Origin: an uncultured Clostridia bacterium
GTDB taxonomy: Bacteria > Bacillota > Clostridia > Oscillospirales > CAG-272
Direction: 5' to 3'
Assembly: GCA_946404035.1 (NCBI GenBank)
Contig: CAMJCC010000008.1
Coordinates: 1 to 33,638 of the forward strand
DNA: 33,638 bases
Shown here one piece after another: positions 6,863-14,529 of this stretch. A program made the position numbers and the translations under genes. Position 1 is the stretch's first letter. Each line of letters starts with the position of its first letter. The notes under the pieces were generated by a model. That model saw nothing but the letters and a program-made list of their open reading frames with translations. It had not been told where the DNA came from and did not search any database.

Positions 6863-7438
6863 CTACTTCTTCTCCACGATGAAGAAATACGGCGACGTCG
6901 GCGAATTGACGATCTGAAAACACGAGCAGCAGATCAAGCGGCGGTCGAGGGTGGCAAAATACTCTTTCAGCATCTCGCCCTCCAGCCGTCCCTCCTCGTG
7001 CCCGGGATACACCGCGACCAGAAGGATCCCGTCGTTTGCGAGCAGCTCCACCGCGCCAAAAACCGCCTCCATCGTGGTTTCCCGCATCGTGGTCACCTGC
7101 TTCTTCCCGCTCCCCGGCAGATAGCCGAGGTTGAACATCACGGCTTTCGGCGCCTCGTGTACGTATTCTTTAATAAGGTGATGCGAGGCGTGGATCAGCG
7201 TATAGTTTTCGGGACATCCGACGGCTTGCAGGTGCGCGCAGGTCGATGCGACCGCCGCCTCCTGGATATCAAAGGCGTACACGCGCCCCGTCGGACCGAC
7301 GGTCTGTGACAGGAACGCGGTATCGTTCCCGTTCCCCATCGTGCAGTCCACCGCCACGTCGCCGGGGCAGAGATGCGCGAGGATAAACCGCTTCTGGAGT
7401 TCCAGAAGATCCACCATATGATTTAACCCTTTTGCCAT
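6863..7438 (-). CDS. mnmM: Class I SAM methyltransferase of the YtqB/MnmM family
   Basis: This 191-residue protein is close in size to B. subtilis YtqB/MnmM (about 194). The SAM-binding motif DCTMGNGNDT comes early, followed by YAFDIQEAAV and the family motif FNLGYLPGSGK. MnmM methylates the aminomethyl group of the tRNA wobble uridine (nm5s2U to mnm5s2U). I take the ATG at 7438, 15 bp inside the end of rqcH, because AAAGGA lies 7 bp before it; the ATG at 7417, six bases past the rqcH stop, is the alternative. Reading further upstream in this frame gives only out-of-frame rqcH sequence. The overlap suggests coupling with rqcH, and a 16-bp-stem terminator follows downstream. Confidence 0.88.
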   Translation of the reverse strand: MAKGLNHMVDLLELQKRFILAHLCPGDVAVDCTMGNGNDTAFLSQTVGPTGRVYAFDIQEAAVASTCAHLQAVGCPENYTLIHASHHLIKEYVHEAPKAVMFNLGYLPGSGKKQVTTMRETTMEAVFGAVELLANDGILLVAVYPGHEEGRLEGEMLKEYFATLDRRLICCSCFQIVNSPTSPYFFIVEKK

Positions 7439-9180
7439 TCCCCGATCCTTTCCGGCTGAACGTACGCCGTATAATTGGTCTTGTAGATCACGAACCCCGG
7501 CCGCGCGCCCGCGGGCTTCTTCACGTTGCACACGCGCGTATAATCCACCGGCACCGTCGCGCCCCCGGCGGCGTTGGCTTTCGAGTACCCCGCCGCGAGC
7601 GACGCCGCAAAGGTGTAGTCCTCGGCGGAGGGTTCCGCCCCGTCGCAGAGCAGGATCACGTGAGACCCCGGCACCCCCTTCGCGTGGAACCACAGATCGT
7701 TCTTCGCCGCGACCCGGAAGGTCAGATGATCGTTTTGCAGATTGTTCCGCCCGATCAGCACCCGGTACCCGCCCGGCGTCACCGTTTCGGTCGGGCGCGA
7801 CGGCTTGCTCTGCTTTGCGGGCGCGTAGTTCTTCATCCGCGAGGCGTACCCCGCGCGATACAGCTCGTCGCGCAGGTCGGTCAAGTCCTGCTCGGTCTCG
7901 GCGCGGTCGAGGAAGCTCTCCACCGTGTCAAGATACGCGAGTTCGTCGCGGCAGTGCGCGATCTGCTCGGTGAGGATCGTCTTCGCCGTCTTCGCCTTGC
8001 GGTAGTGTTTGTAGAACCGCTCCGCGTTGTCCGCGGGCGAGAGCCGCGGGTCGAGTTCGACCGTCACCTCAAGCGGCGGATCGGCGGTATAGTCGATCAG
8101 AGAAACCACCCGATCCCCGCGCCGCAGTCGGTACAGGTTCGCGATGATCAGGTCCCCCGTGCGGCGGTACTCCTCGCCGCGTTCGGTGTCGGCGAGTTCT
8201 TCGGTCTGCGCGTCGAGTTTCCGCATCAGCCGCCCCTTCGCCGCGGAGAGCAAGCGGATCAGGTCCTGCGCCCGCTGCCGCGTGCGCTCCACCCGGTCGC
8301 GCTCGGCAAAGAACGCGTCGAACAACCCGGCAAAATCGGGATAGACCCGGTTCCCGTACCCCGCGCCGCGATAGGTCTCGGCGGTATAGGCGAAATCCAC
8401 CGGCGTCCCGTCGGGACCCGTCACCAGGGTCGGGGTCACCCGCCCCGCGTCAAGGTCGGCAAACCACCCGGAAAAGACCTCCCACAGCGCGTCGGCGGCA
8501 ACGTCGCGGCAGAGCGCGCCGGCGCCCCCCGCCCGGTACGCGATCTCCTGCGCCGCCTGGCGCGACGTACCGAGATAGGTCGAGAGGATGAACTTATCGA
8601 GCGGCAGTTCCGGGGGGTATTCCCCGAATTTCTTAAAAAACCCCTCCCGCGTTTCGGTCAAGGGCGACGCCTTATCCTGCGGGGGCGGCAGTTCGTACTT
8701 CATCCCCGGCAACACCTGCCGCACCCGGCTGGTCGTGAAATCGACCGGGCGCAACACCGCCGTGATCTTATCCTCGGCGTCCAGGAGCATCAGGTTGCTG
8801 TACTTCCCCATCACCTCGGCGACCAGGGTCTTTTCAACGGCGTAGCCCATCTCGTCGTACCCGGCGAAAACGAACTTCGCCGCGCGCTCGAACCCGATCT
8901 GCTCGCAGCGGAGCAGGCGCGCCCCGGCAAGATGCTTGCGGAGCAGCATGCAGAACATCGGCGCGACCGCCGGATTTTCGCGCGTCAGATCGGAGAGGCA
9001 GACCCGCGGAGAGGAGGTCCCGGCGTTGATGACCAGCCGACGGATCGCTTTCCCCAGCCGGAGGGTCAAGGTCACCTCGTCCCGCGCCGGCTGATAGATC
9101 TTTTCCAGTTTCGCGCCGTCCCCGATCGATAAATTGATCTCCCGGAGCACCGCGCGGAGCATCCCCGCGTCGTACGCCAT
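7423..9180 (-). CDS. rqcH: NFACT-family ribosome quality-control factor RqcH
   Basis: This 585-residue protein has the full-length NFACT layout. The N-terminal NFACT-N domain begins AYDAGMLRAVLREI. The centre is helical and coiled (about 290-440). The NFACT-R (DUF814) domain begins near residue 460, with NDHLTFRVAAKNDLWFHAKG and VPGSHVILL. RqcH binds stalled 50S subunits and adds C-terminal alanine tails to the nascent chain; older annotations call it a fibronectin-binding protein. The ATG at 9180 follows AAAGGAGGGGACGTT. It lies 68 bp after the GNAT gene and may be read from the promoter upstream of the HAD gene. The downstream mnmM overlaps it. Both genes serve translation. Confidence 0.93.
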   Translation of the reverse strand: MAYDAGMLRAVLREINLSIGDGAKLEKIYQPARDEVTLTLRLGKAIRRLVINAGTSSPRVCLSDLTRENPAVAPMFCMLLRKHLAGARLLRCEQIGFERAAKFVFAGYDEMGYAVEKTLVAEVMGKYSNLMLLDAEDKITAVLRPVDFTTSRVRQVLPGMKYELPPPQDKASPLTETREGFFKKFGEYPPELPLDKFILSTYLGTSRQAAQEIAYRAGGAGALCRDVAADALWEVFSGWFADLDAGRVTPTLVTGPDGTPVDFAYTAETYRGAGYGNRVYPDFAGLFDAFFAERDRVERTRQRAQDLIRLLSAAKGRLMRKLDAQTEELADTERGEEYRRTGDLIIANLYRLRRGDRVVSLIDYTADPPLEVTVELDPRLSPADNAERFYKHYRKAKTAKTILTEQIAHCRDELAYLDTVESFLDRAETEQDLTDLRDELYRAGYASRMKNYAPAKQSKPSRPTETVTPGGYRVLIGRNNLQNDHLTFRVAAKNDLWFHAKGVPGSHVILLCDGAEPSAEDYTFAASLAAGYSKANAAGGATVPVDYTRVCNVKKPAGARPGFVIYKTNYTAYVQPERIGEWQKG

Positions 9181-9248
9181 AACGTCCCCTCCTTTCTGCC
9201 TCGTTCTTTATGTAAAGTTTTGTTTACTTTCCGCCGGATACGGTCGGA

Positions 9249-9944
9249 TCACCGACCGCGTTTGCGCAGCAAAAGCGAGCACGCCTCCCCGACCTGTACG
9301 TATCCCGCCGCCCGCGCGGTCCTCGCCGACGCGGCGTTCGAGTAGGTGCAGCGGTATTCGGGGATCAGCCCGTGTGCAAGGATCATTTCGGTCACCCCGG
9401 ACAAACACGACGCGGCGTAGCCGCGGCGGCGCGCCGCGGGGATCGTCTCCACCCCGATCTCGAGCGTCCCGCCCGGATCGCGTTCGTCGGGCGACGCGTG
9501 GGTCACGGCGACCGATACGACCCGTCCGCCGTCGATCTGCCCGAAACAAAGCCGCCCGTCTTCGACGCTCGCGACGATATCAAAGGTCGTTTGGTTGTAC
9601 TTTTCGTCGGCGGCGGTCAGTTCCCGCCCGCCGGGGAGCGGCGGCGTCGGCGTTTGTCCCTCCGGGAACCGGAGGATGCGGCAGTGCCGGGTCGAATAGC
9701 GCGTGCGCAGGTATCCCCACGCCTCGCCCGTCGGCGCGATCTCGCCCCAGAGCCACCCGATCGCCTCGTCCGAGAACGGGCGGTCGGAAAAGAGTTTCAA
9801 AAACCGTTTGCCCACGGTTTGAAGCCGGGGGATCACCGTCACGGAAAGCCCCCGCTCGGGAGTGACCGACCATTCGACGGGGATCAGGACGTCCCAGTCG
9901 TTTTCGAATACGAACTCCTCGCCCTCGCGGTCAAGTTTCAGCAC
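9249..9944 (-). CDS. GNAT-family N-acetyltransferase
   Basis: This 231-residue protein has GNAT features in its second half. These are a beta4-alpha3 acetyl-CoA loop (VETIPAARRRGYAASCLSGV, about residues 165-185) and a C-terminal YRCTYSNAASARTARAAGYV block typical of FR47-like acetyltransferases. The N-terminal part, with FENDWDVLIPVEWSVTPERG, is not recognised and may bind substrate. The start is GTG at 9944, preceded by AAGGAGG, and it overlaps the HAD gene by 14 bp, so the two are coupled. The acyl acceptor cannot be told from sequence. Confidence 0.8.
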   Translation of the reverse strand: MLKLDREGEEFVFENDWDVLIPVEWSVTPERGLSVTVIPRLQTVGKRFLKLFSDRPFSDEAIGWLWGEIAPTGEAWGYLRTRYSTRHCRILRFPEGQTPTPPLPGGRELTAADEKYNQTTFDIVASVEDGRLCFGQIDGGRVVSVAVTHASPDERDPGGTLEIGVETIPAARRRGYAASCLSGVTEMILAHGLIPEYRCTYSNAASARTARAAGYVQVGEACSLLLRKRGR

Positions 9945-10590
9945 CGAACAGCACCTCCTTCACCGCAAACAGGTCGGAAAGCACGCGGCAATCGAGTTTG
10001 TCAAGGTCGCCGTCGGAGGTATGCCCGCCCCGAACGAGCAGGCAGTCGAACCCGGCGGCTTCGGCACAGGCAAGGTCGTGTTCGGTGTCACCGACAAGAA
10101 GACACCGCCCCGGCTTCTTTTCCTCCGCCCAGCGGCGGGCGAGCGCGGTCTTGTCGGGGGCGTAGATATCCCCTCTCCCCGCCACCTCGTCGAAATAGCC
10201 GAGGATGCCGAGATCACGGAGTTGCTCGCGGAGCATCCCCGCCTCGGTCGCGGAGAGGATCGCCTGGCGGACCCCCGCTTCTCTCACCGCGGCGAGCAGG
10301 TCGACGGCGCCGTCGCGGAGCGGGACGTTCCGCTCTCTTGCCCGGTATTCCGCGATCCATTCGTGCGCCAGCACCTCGTAGGGCTCGCGCGAAAAATCGA
10401 ACCCGAGCCGGCGGTAATAGCCCTCGATCGGGAAGCCGAAGATCTCAAAATAGCGATCCCGGTCGGGGATCAGGGGCAGACCGCGCCGGGAGAGCATCAC
10501 GTTCGCGCATTCGATGCCGAGATCGACGTCGTCGAGCAGCGTCCCGTTGAAGTCCCAGACCAGCGTATCGTAGCGGCTGAGAATACCCAT
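9931..10590 (-). CDS. HAD-superfamily hydrolase with a DxN motif I
   Basis: This 219-residue protein resembles phosphoglycolate-phosphatase-like HAD enzymes. Motif I is WDFNGTLLDD (D13 nucleophile), a helical cap domain follows, motif II is ILSATE, motif III is the Lys of YAPDKTALARRW, and motif IV is LLVGDTEHDLACAEAAGF. The second Asp of the usual DxDGT is Asn15, which replaces the general acid/base. My recollection is that DFNGT occurs in a recurring clostridial HAD subgroup, so it may be functional rather than damaged. The substrate is unknown. It is the first gene after the promoter at 10618-10646, and the GNAT gene overlaps its end. Confidence 0.85.
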   Translation of the reverse strand: MGILSRYDTLVWDFNGTLLDDVDLGIECANVMLSRRGLPLIPDRDRYFEIFGFPIEGYYRRLGFDFSREPYEVLAHEWIAEYRARERNVPLRDGAVDLLAAVREAGVRQAILSATEAGMLREQLRDLGILGYFDEVAGRGDIYAPDKTALARRWAEEKKPGRCLLVGDTEHDLACAEAAGFDCLLVRGGHTSDGDLDKLDCRVLSDLFAVKEVLFGAET

Positions 10591-10617
10591 TCCGATCCCC
10601 CTTTCCCGTTTTTGTCT

Positions 10618-10646
10618 ATTGTATCACACATTTCCCGAAATGTCCA
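10618..10646 (-). promoter_or_regulatory. Promoter of the HAD-GNAT unit with an internal dyad
   Basis: TGGACA (10641-10646), a 17-bp spacer and an extended -10, TGA then TACAAT (10618-10623). The perfect dyad ACATTTC-GG-GAAATGT (minus reading, 10628-10643) fills most of the spacer and the end of the -35. A repressor bound there would block RNA polymerase. Confidence 0.75.
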
Positions 10647-10698
10647 CCGGAACTTGATTTTTTTCGCCTGCTGTGATAAAATGAAACAAAGCGGCGGA

Positions 10699-10734
10699 AC
10701 GAAAAAGAACGCCGCACCAAACGGTGCGGCGTTC
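10699..10734 (-). terminator. Terminator after the 112-residue protein gene
   Basis: A 12-bp perfect stem, GAACGCCGCACC (10707-10718 with 10723-10734), and an AAAC loop (plus-strand reading) are followed on the minus strand by TTTTTC. It lies 25 bp after the stop. Confidence 0.88.
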
Positions 10735-10759
10735 TGCGCCGAATACGGCGGTCCCCCTG

Positions 10760-11098
10760 TCAGGCGTCGTCGTCCTCGTCCTTGATGTATGCGCTCTGCC
10801 CCTCGTCCTCGGACTGTGCGGCGCGTCCCGGGATCACGATCCCGTGGCTGAAGCACTTTGCCTCCTCGCGGCGGCGCGCGTCGGACTTTTCTTTTTCGCA
10901 TCTCCCCGCGTCAAGGTCGATCTCGACCTGCTTGGCGAACGCGGGATCCGAGGCGGTCAAAAACTTGCCGAACGTGTCGGGATAAACGAAGGTCTTGACC
11001 CCGCATCCGAACCGGATGGACAGATATCTGCCCTCGGCTTTCTCCACCGTTCCCTCGCCCAGCGTTTTATGTGTGACGATCTGACCGATCATTTCCAT
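10760..11098 (-). CDS. Small protein with N-terminal KOW/SH3-like segment, function unknown
   Basis: This 112-residue protein has an N-terminal segment, IGQIVTHKTLGEGTVEKAEG then YLSIRFGCGVKTFVYPDTFG. It resembles the short beta-barrel start (gap-fill loop HKTFGEG, then a phrase on K-x-F-x-Y-P-D) found at the front of many clostridial hypothetical proteins. The C-terminal half is charged, with RREEAKCFSHG and a run of acidic residues at the end (DEDDDA). There is no signal peptide. An AAGGAG lies 11 bp before the ATG at 11098; a second ATG at 11092 is possible. It is a single gene with its own terminator and a 5' leader hairpin (11124-11140). I do not assign a function. Confidence 0.7.
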   Translation of the reverse strand: MEMIGQIVTHKTLGEGTVEKAEGRYLSIRFGCGVKTFVYPDTFGKFLTASDPAFAKQVEIDLDAGRCEKEKSDARRREEAKCFSHGIVIPGRAAQSEDEGQSAYIKDEDDDA

Positions 11099-11155
11099 TT
11101 CTGACGGATCTCCTTCCGCTTCCCGGGGCTGTCCGCCCCGTTAGGAATGAAACGA

Positions 11156-11184
11156 ATTGTAGCAGTAATATATGAATTGAGTGT
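11156..11184 (-). promoter_or_regulatory. Possible extended -10 promoter for the 112-residue protein
   Basis: TGC then TACAAT (11156-11161) is a good extended -10 on the minus strand, but the -35 hexamer at 17 bp (ACACTC) is poor. Confidence 0.35.
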
Positions 11185-11293
11185 GAATATACTTGGAATT
11201 CTTTTTTAACGATTTGTGGAACTCGTCGCTTTTTCCGTTTGTATTCTATGCCGGGACGGCAAAACCTGCCAATAAATAAGGGGAGGAAGACCG

Positions 11294-11983
11294 ATGTTTG
11301 CTGTAATGGTCGTTGAGGACGACGCGGTCACGCGCCGCCTGATGTGTCAGGTGCTGCGCCGCGGCGGATACGACCCCATCCCCGCCTCCGACGGGGCTGA
11401 GGCGCTCGAGCTGATGGACCGCTACCACGTCGACCTGTTCCTGCTCGACATCATGATGCCGGGGATCGACGGCTTCGAGTTCATCCGCACCGTACGCGGG
11501 AGCCGGTTCGAGACCCCGATCCTGATGACCACGGCGAAAGGGTCGCTCTCCGACAAGCGCGAGGCGTTCCGCGCGGGCGCCGACGACTATATGGTCAAGC
11601 CCATCGACGAGGAGGAACTGCTGCTCCGCGTTTCCGCCCTGCTCCGGCGCGCAAAGATCGCCACCGAGCGGCGGCTGACGGTCGGGGCGTACACGCTCAA
11701 CTACGACGCGCTCTCGGTGTCCGACGCCGCCGGGAACGAACAGATCCTGCCGCAGAAAGAGTTTCTGCTCCTGTTCAAGCTGCTCTCCTACCCCGGCAAG
11801 ATCTTCACCCGCCGTCAGTTGATGGACGAGCTCTGGGGCATGGAGTCCGACACCGACGAGCGGACGGTGGACGTGCATATCAAGCGGCTGCGCGACCGGT
11901 TCCCGGACTGCCGGGATTTTGAGATCGTGACCATCCGCGGGCTGGGCTACCGCGCCAACCTGACGGGGGAGGACAAGAAATGA
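11294..11983 (+). CDS. OmpR/PhoB-family response regulator
   Basis: This 229-residue protein has an N-terminal receiver domain with acidic residues E8/D9/D10, phosphoacceptor D52 (LFLLDIMMPGIDG), the conserved Thr near residue 79-80 and K102-P (YMVKP). A winged-helix DNA-binding domain follows from about residue 130, with the signature FTRRQLMDELWG and a recognition-helix area TVDVHIKRLRDRF. It acts as a transcription factor activated by phosphorylation. The ATG at 11294 follows GGGGAGGAAGACCG. Its stop overlaps the start of the histidine kinase by 4 bp, so the pair forms a complete two-component system. I saw no clear promoter in the 195 bp upstream. The input and the regulon are unknown. 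Confidence 0.95.
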   Translation: MFAVMVVEDDAVTRRLMCQVLRRGGYDPIPASDGAEALELMDRYHVDLFLLDIMMPGIDGFEFIRTVRGSRFETPILMTTAKGSLSDKREAFRAGADDYMVKPIDEEELLLRVSALLRRAKIATERRLTVGAYTLNYDALSVSDAAGNEQILPQKEFLLLFKLLSYPGKIFTRRQLMDELWGMESDTDERTVDVHIKRLRDRFPDCRDFEIVTIRGLGYRANLTGEDKK

Positions 11984-13077
11984 CGGTCGGCGGCTTCTTC
12001 TCCGGGCTGAAGCGGCGGATCGGCGCGATCCTGCACTCTTTCCGCTTCACGATGATCGGCTCGGTCTTCCTGATCATGCTGACCTCCGGGATCATCGCCG
12101 GGGGCATCACCTCGGCGCTCTACAACGCCAACCCGGGCGGGTTCACGCGCTATACGCCCATCCTGCTCGTTTTGATCGCGCTGCCGGTCAGCGTCCTGCT
12201 CGGCACCGTCTTCTCGATCGTCGTTTCCAAGCAGATCCTGCGCCCGGTCGACGACCTGATCCGCGCGACCGAACGGATCGCGCGGGGCGATTTCTCGACC
12301 CCGGTCCCGGTCCGCTTCCGGAAAAACCAGTTCAGCCAGCTCATCACGTCGTTCAACGAAATGGAGCGCGAGCTGTCGGGGATCGAAATCTTCCGCAAGG
12401 ACTTTATCGGGAACGTTTCGCACGAGTTCAAAACGCCCTTAAACGCCATCCGCGGCTACGTCCGCGAACTCTCCGACCCCGCGCTCTCGGACGCCGAGCG
12501 CGCCGAGTACATCCGGATCATCACCGAGGCGTGCGACCGCCTGACCGGGATGACCACCGCGATCCTTCTGCTCTCCAAACTCGAGAACCAGCGCTTCATC
12601 TCCGACCGCGAGGAGTTCGACCTGACCGAGCAGCTCCGCGACGCGATCTTGATGCTGGAGAGGGAGTGGACGAAAAAAGAGATCGAACTTTCGCTCGATC
12701 TCGACGAAACGGTCACCTATTCCTCCAACCCCGAAATGCTCTTCCACGTCTGGGAGAACCTGCTCGGGAACGCGATCAAGTTCTGCCCCCGAAGCGGCGG
12801 GGTCGTCCGGGTCGCCTGCCGCCGTCTTGACGGGGGGGTGCAGGTCGTGATCTCGGACAACGGCTCCGGGATGAACGAGGAAACGAAAAAGCATATCTTC
12901 GAGGCGTTCTACCAGGGCGACACCTCCCACAAGGCGGAGGGGAACGGACTGGGGCTGCCTCTTGTCAAGCGGATCGTCGATCTGCACGGCGGGCGCTGCG
13001 ACGTAACGTCGAGCCCCGGCGAGGGCGCGACCTTTACCGTCACTCTCCCCGACGAGGTCAGATCTTCCGATAGGTAA
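11980..13077 (+). CDS. Membrane sensor histidine kinase
   Basis: This 365-residue protein has two membrane helices at about 22-46 and 59-83, with only a dozen or so residues outside the membrane between them. A HAMP domain (about 84-135, from QILRPVDDLIRATERIARGD) and a dimerisation domain with phosphoacceptor H148 (NVSHEFKTPLNAIRGY) follow. The HATPase domain has the N box (WENLLGNAIKF, about 258-268), G1 (DNGSGM, 293-298) and G2 (GNGLGLPLVK, 321-330). The tiny extracytoplasmic loop suggests membrane or intramembrane sensing, perhaps of envelope stress or antimicrobial peptides; that is inference. Its 3' end overlaps the convergent rlmA gene by 20 bp, leaving no room for a separate terminator. 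Confidence 0.95.
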   Translation: MTVGGFFSGLKRRIGAILHSFRFTMIGSVFLIMLTSGIIAGGITSALYNANPGGFTRYTPILLVLIALPVSVLLGTVFSIVVSKQILRPVDDLIRATERIARGDFSTPVPVRFRKNQFSQLITSFNEMERELSGIEIFRKDFIGNVSHEFKTPLNAIRGYVRELSDPALSDAERAEYIRIITEACDRLTGMTTAILLLSKLENQRFISDREEFDLTEQLRDAILMLEREWTKKEIELSLDLDETVTYSSNPEMLFHVWENLLGNAIKFCPRSGGVVRVACRRLDGGVQVVISDNGSGMNEETKKHIFEAFYQGDTSHKAEGNGLGLPLVKRIVDLHGGRCDVTSSPGEGATFTVTLPDEVRSSDR

Positions 13078-13897
13078 GAAGCAGGAATTCCGCCCCGATG
13101 GTCAACTCGGACAGCGCGGCGAGCCGCGCCTTGCCCGCGGGCGGGGTGCGGTAGCCGTACGGGGTCATGTGGAACAGATCCGCGATCTCGGAGGGGGTTT
13201 TCAAGGCAAACGTGGTCCTGATCTCCTCCGCGCCGCAAAACTCGAACCCGTCCGCGTCAAACGGCGCGACCTCGTTCTCGTAGGGCTGATCGTACAAGAC
13301 CTCTTTCAGAGCATAGAGGTGCCTGCGGTCGGGGATCGCCCGGAACAGGTACCCGCCCGGACGCAGCACGCGGAGAAACTCCTCGCCCGCGTAGGGCGAG
13401 AACGCCGAGATCACTCCGTCGAGCGACCCGTCCGAGAGCGGCAGACGGTAGACCCCCGCCACCAGCGGAAAGATCCTGCCCTCCCGCGCCTCCTCACGCC
13501 CCGCGCACGCTCTCACCGCCTCGGGGGACAGGTCGAGCGCGACCAGACGGACTGACGGCAGTTTGGCGACGGCGGCGGTGTAGTACCCCTCGCCGCACCC
13601 CGCGTCGAGCAGTACGCCTCCCGCGGGCAGTCGGCGCCCCACCTCGTTTGAGAGCGCCTCGCAGAGCGGCGCGTAGTGCCCGAGGGACAGAAAACGGCGG
13701 CGCGACGCGATCATCTCCGCGTCGTCCCCGTGTTTTTTCCCGGCGGCGGGCGACAGGTTCAGGGTCCCCTTTGCCGAGAGATCGAAACTGTGCCCCGCGG
13801 GACAGCGCACCGTCCCGCCAAAGCGTGACAGACCCGCGCCGCAAACGGGGCAGGTCAGAACGGGATAGACCCAATCAAAAAGCGAAAGATCGCGCAT
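13058..13897 (-). CDS. rlmA: RlmA-family 23S rRNA (guanine-N1) methyltransferase
   Basis: This 279-residue protein has an N-terminal zinc-binding motif, C16-x2-C19...C32-x3-H36 (TCPVCG, RCPAGHSFDL), then the family block SPAAGKKHGDDAEMIASRRR. A Rossmann SAM domain follows, with LLDAGCGEGYYT near residue 95 and LRPGGYLFRAIPD in the middle. This is the RlmA(I)/RlmA(II) family, which methylates G745 or G748 in hairpin 35 of 23S rRNA; in some bacteria loss or gain changes macrolide or tylosin sensitivity. The ATG at 13897 follows GGTAAGGAGGCAACG. It is divergent from ruvX (53-bp gap) and convergent with the histidine kinase. Which of the two guanines it targets cannot be settled here. Confidence 0.9.
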   Translation of the reverse strand: MRDLSLFDWVYPVLTCPVCGAGLSRFGGTVRCPAGHSFDLSAKGTLNLSPAAGKKHGDDAEMIASRRRFLSLGHYAPLCEALSNEVGRRLPAGGVLLDAGCGEGYYTAAVAKLPSVRLVALDLSPEAVRACAGREEAREGRIFPLVAGVYRLPLSDGSLDGVISAFSPYAGEEFLRVLRPGGYLFRAIPDRRHLYALKEVLYDQPYENEVAPFDADGFEFCGAEEIRTTFALKTPSEIADLFHMTPYGYRTPPAGKARLAALSELTIGAEFLLLTYRKI

Positions 13898-13950
13898 CGT
13901 TGCCTCCTTACCCGGGGAGACCCGGAGAAATCAAGAAAGCGGTATCCAAA

Positions 13951-14385
13951 ATGAACGGAAAAATGATCGGCGTGGATTACGGCGACGTCCGGACGGGCAT
14001 CGCCTCGTGCGACGTGCTCGGGATGATGGCGTCGGCTGTCGGCGCGATCAAGCCGGGCGGAATGCGCAACACCGCGCAAGAGGTCGCCCGCATCGCGAAA
14101 GAGCAGAACGCCGTCGGGATCGTCGTGGGGCTCCCGAAGAATATGGACGGCAGCGAGGGTCCGCGCGCCGACGTGGTGCGCGCTTTCGTCGACCTGCTCA
14201 AGGCCGAGACCGATCTTCCGATCTTCTTTGAAGACGAGCGCATGACCACGATGGAAGCCAACCGGTTCCTCACCGCGACCGAGACCTTCGGCAAAAAGCG
14301 GAAAGAAAAGGTCGACGCGCTCTCCGCCGAGCTCATCCTGCAAAGCTGGCTTGACCGCAAGCGGCGGGAAGAGGCGGCGAAATAA
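13951..14385 (+). CDS. ruvX: RuvX/YqgF, putative Holliday-junction resolvase and pre-16S rRNA nuclease
   Basis: This 144-residue protein is the usual YqgF size. Its RNase H-like fold shows the metal-binding Asp in IGVDYGDVRTGIA, the motif VVGLPKNMDGSEGPRA, the Glu of FFEDERMTT and a late Asp in KVDALSAELILQSWLD. It is known as a nuclease acting on pre-16S rRNA and has been proposed as a Holliday-junction resolvase. I chose the ATG at 13951; an ATG four codons later (13963) has a slightly better purine run before it. The frame stays open upstream, but that sequence is antisense to rlmA. A strong terminator follows. Confidence 0.93.
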   Translation: MNGKMIGVDYGDVRTGIASCDVLGMMASAVGAIKPGGMRNTAQEVARIAKEQNAVGIVVGLPKNMDGSEGPRADVVRAFVDLLKAETDLPIFFEDERMTTMEANRFLTATETFGKKRKEKVDALSAELILQSWLDRKRREEAAK

Positions 14386-14403
14386 GACCGATACGATCCT
14401 GTC

Positions 14404-14440
14404 AAGCGACCCGCGGAGCCGTCCGCGGGTCGCTTTTCGT
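14404..14440 (+). terminator. Terminator of ruvX
   Basis: A 14-bp perfect stem (AAGCGACCCGCGGA, 14404-14417 with 14422-14435) and a GCCG loop are followed by TTCGTTT. Confidence 0.88.
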
Positions 14441-14472
14441 TTGCAAACCGAACGTCTCTCCCCGTTCCCGGC

Positions 14473-14504
14473 GCCCGAAAGCACGGGCGTAAAGAATTCT
14501 TTAC
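14473..14504. repeat. Hairpin abutting a 16-bp perfect palindrome
   Basis: GCCCG...CGGGC (14473-14488) is directly followed by GTAAAGAATTCTTTAC (14489-14504), a perfect 16-bp palindrome. Both lie between the ruvX terminator and the 3' end of the oxidoreductase gene. Confidence 0.6.
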
Positions 14505-14529
14505 ATCCTGCAGCGGCTTCGGCTGCGGA

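Noticed and set aside
7439-7693. N-terminal extension of the mnmM frame
   Set aside because: It is out-of-frame rqcH sequence; homologues of YtqB start near the chosen ATG.
13648-13950. N-terminal extension of the ruvX frame
   Set aside because: It is antisense to rlmA and basic low-complexity; the YqgF core begins just after 13951.
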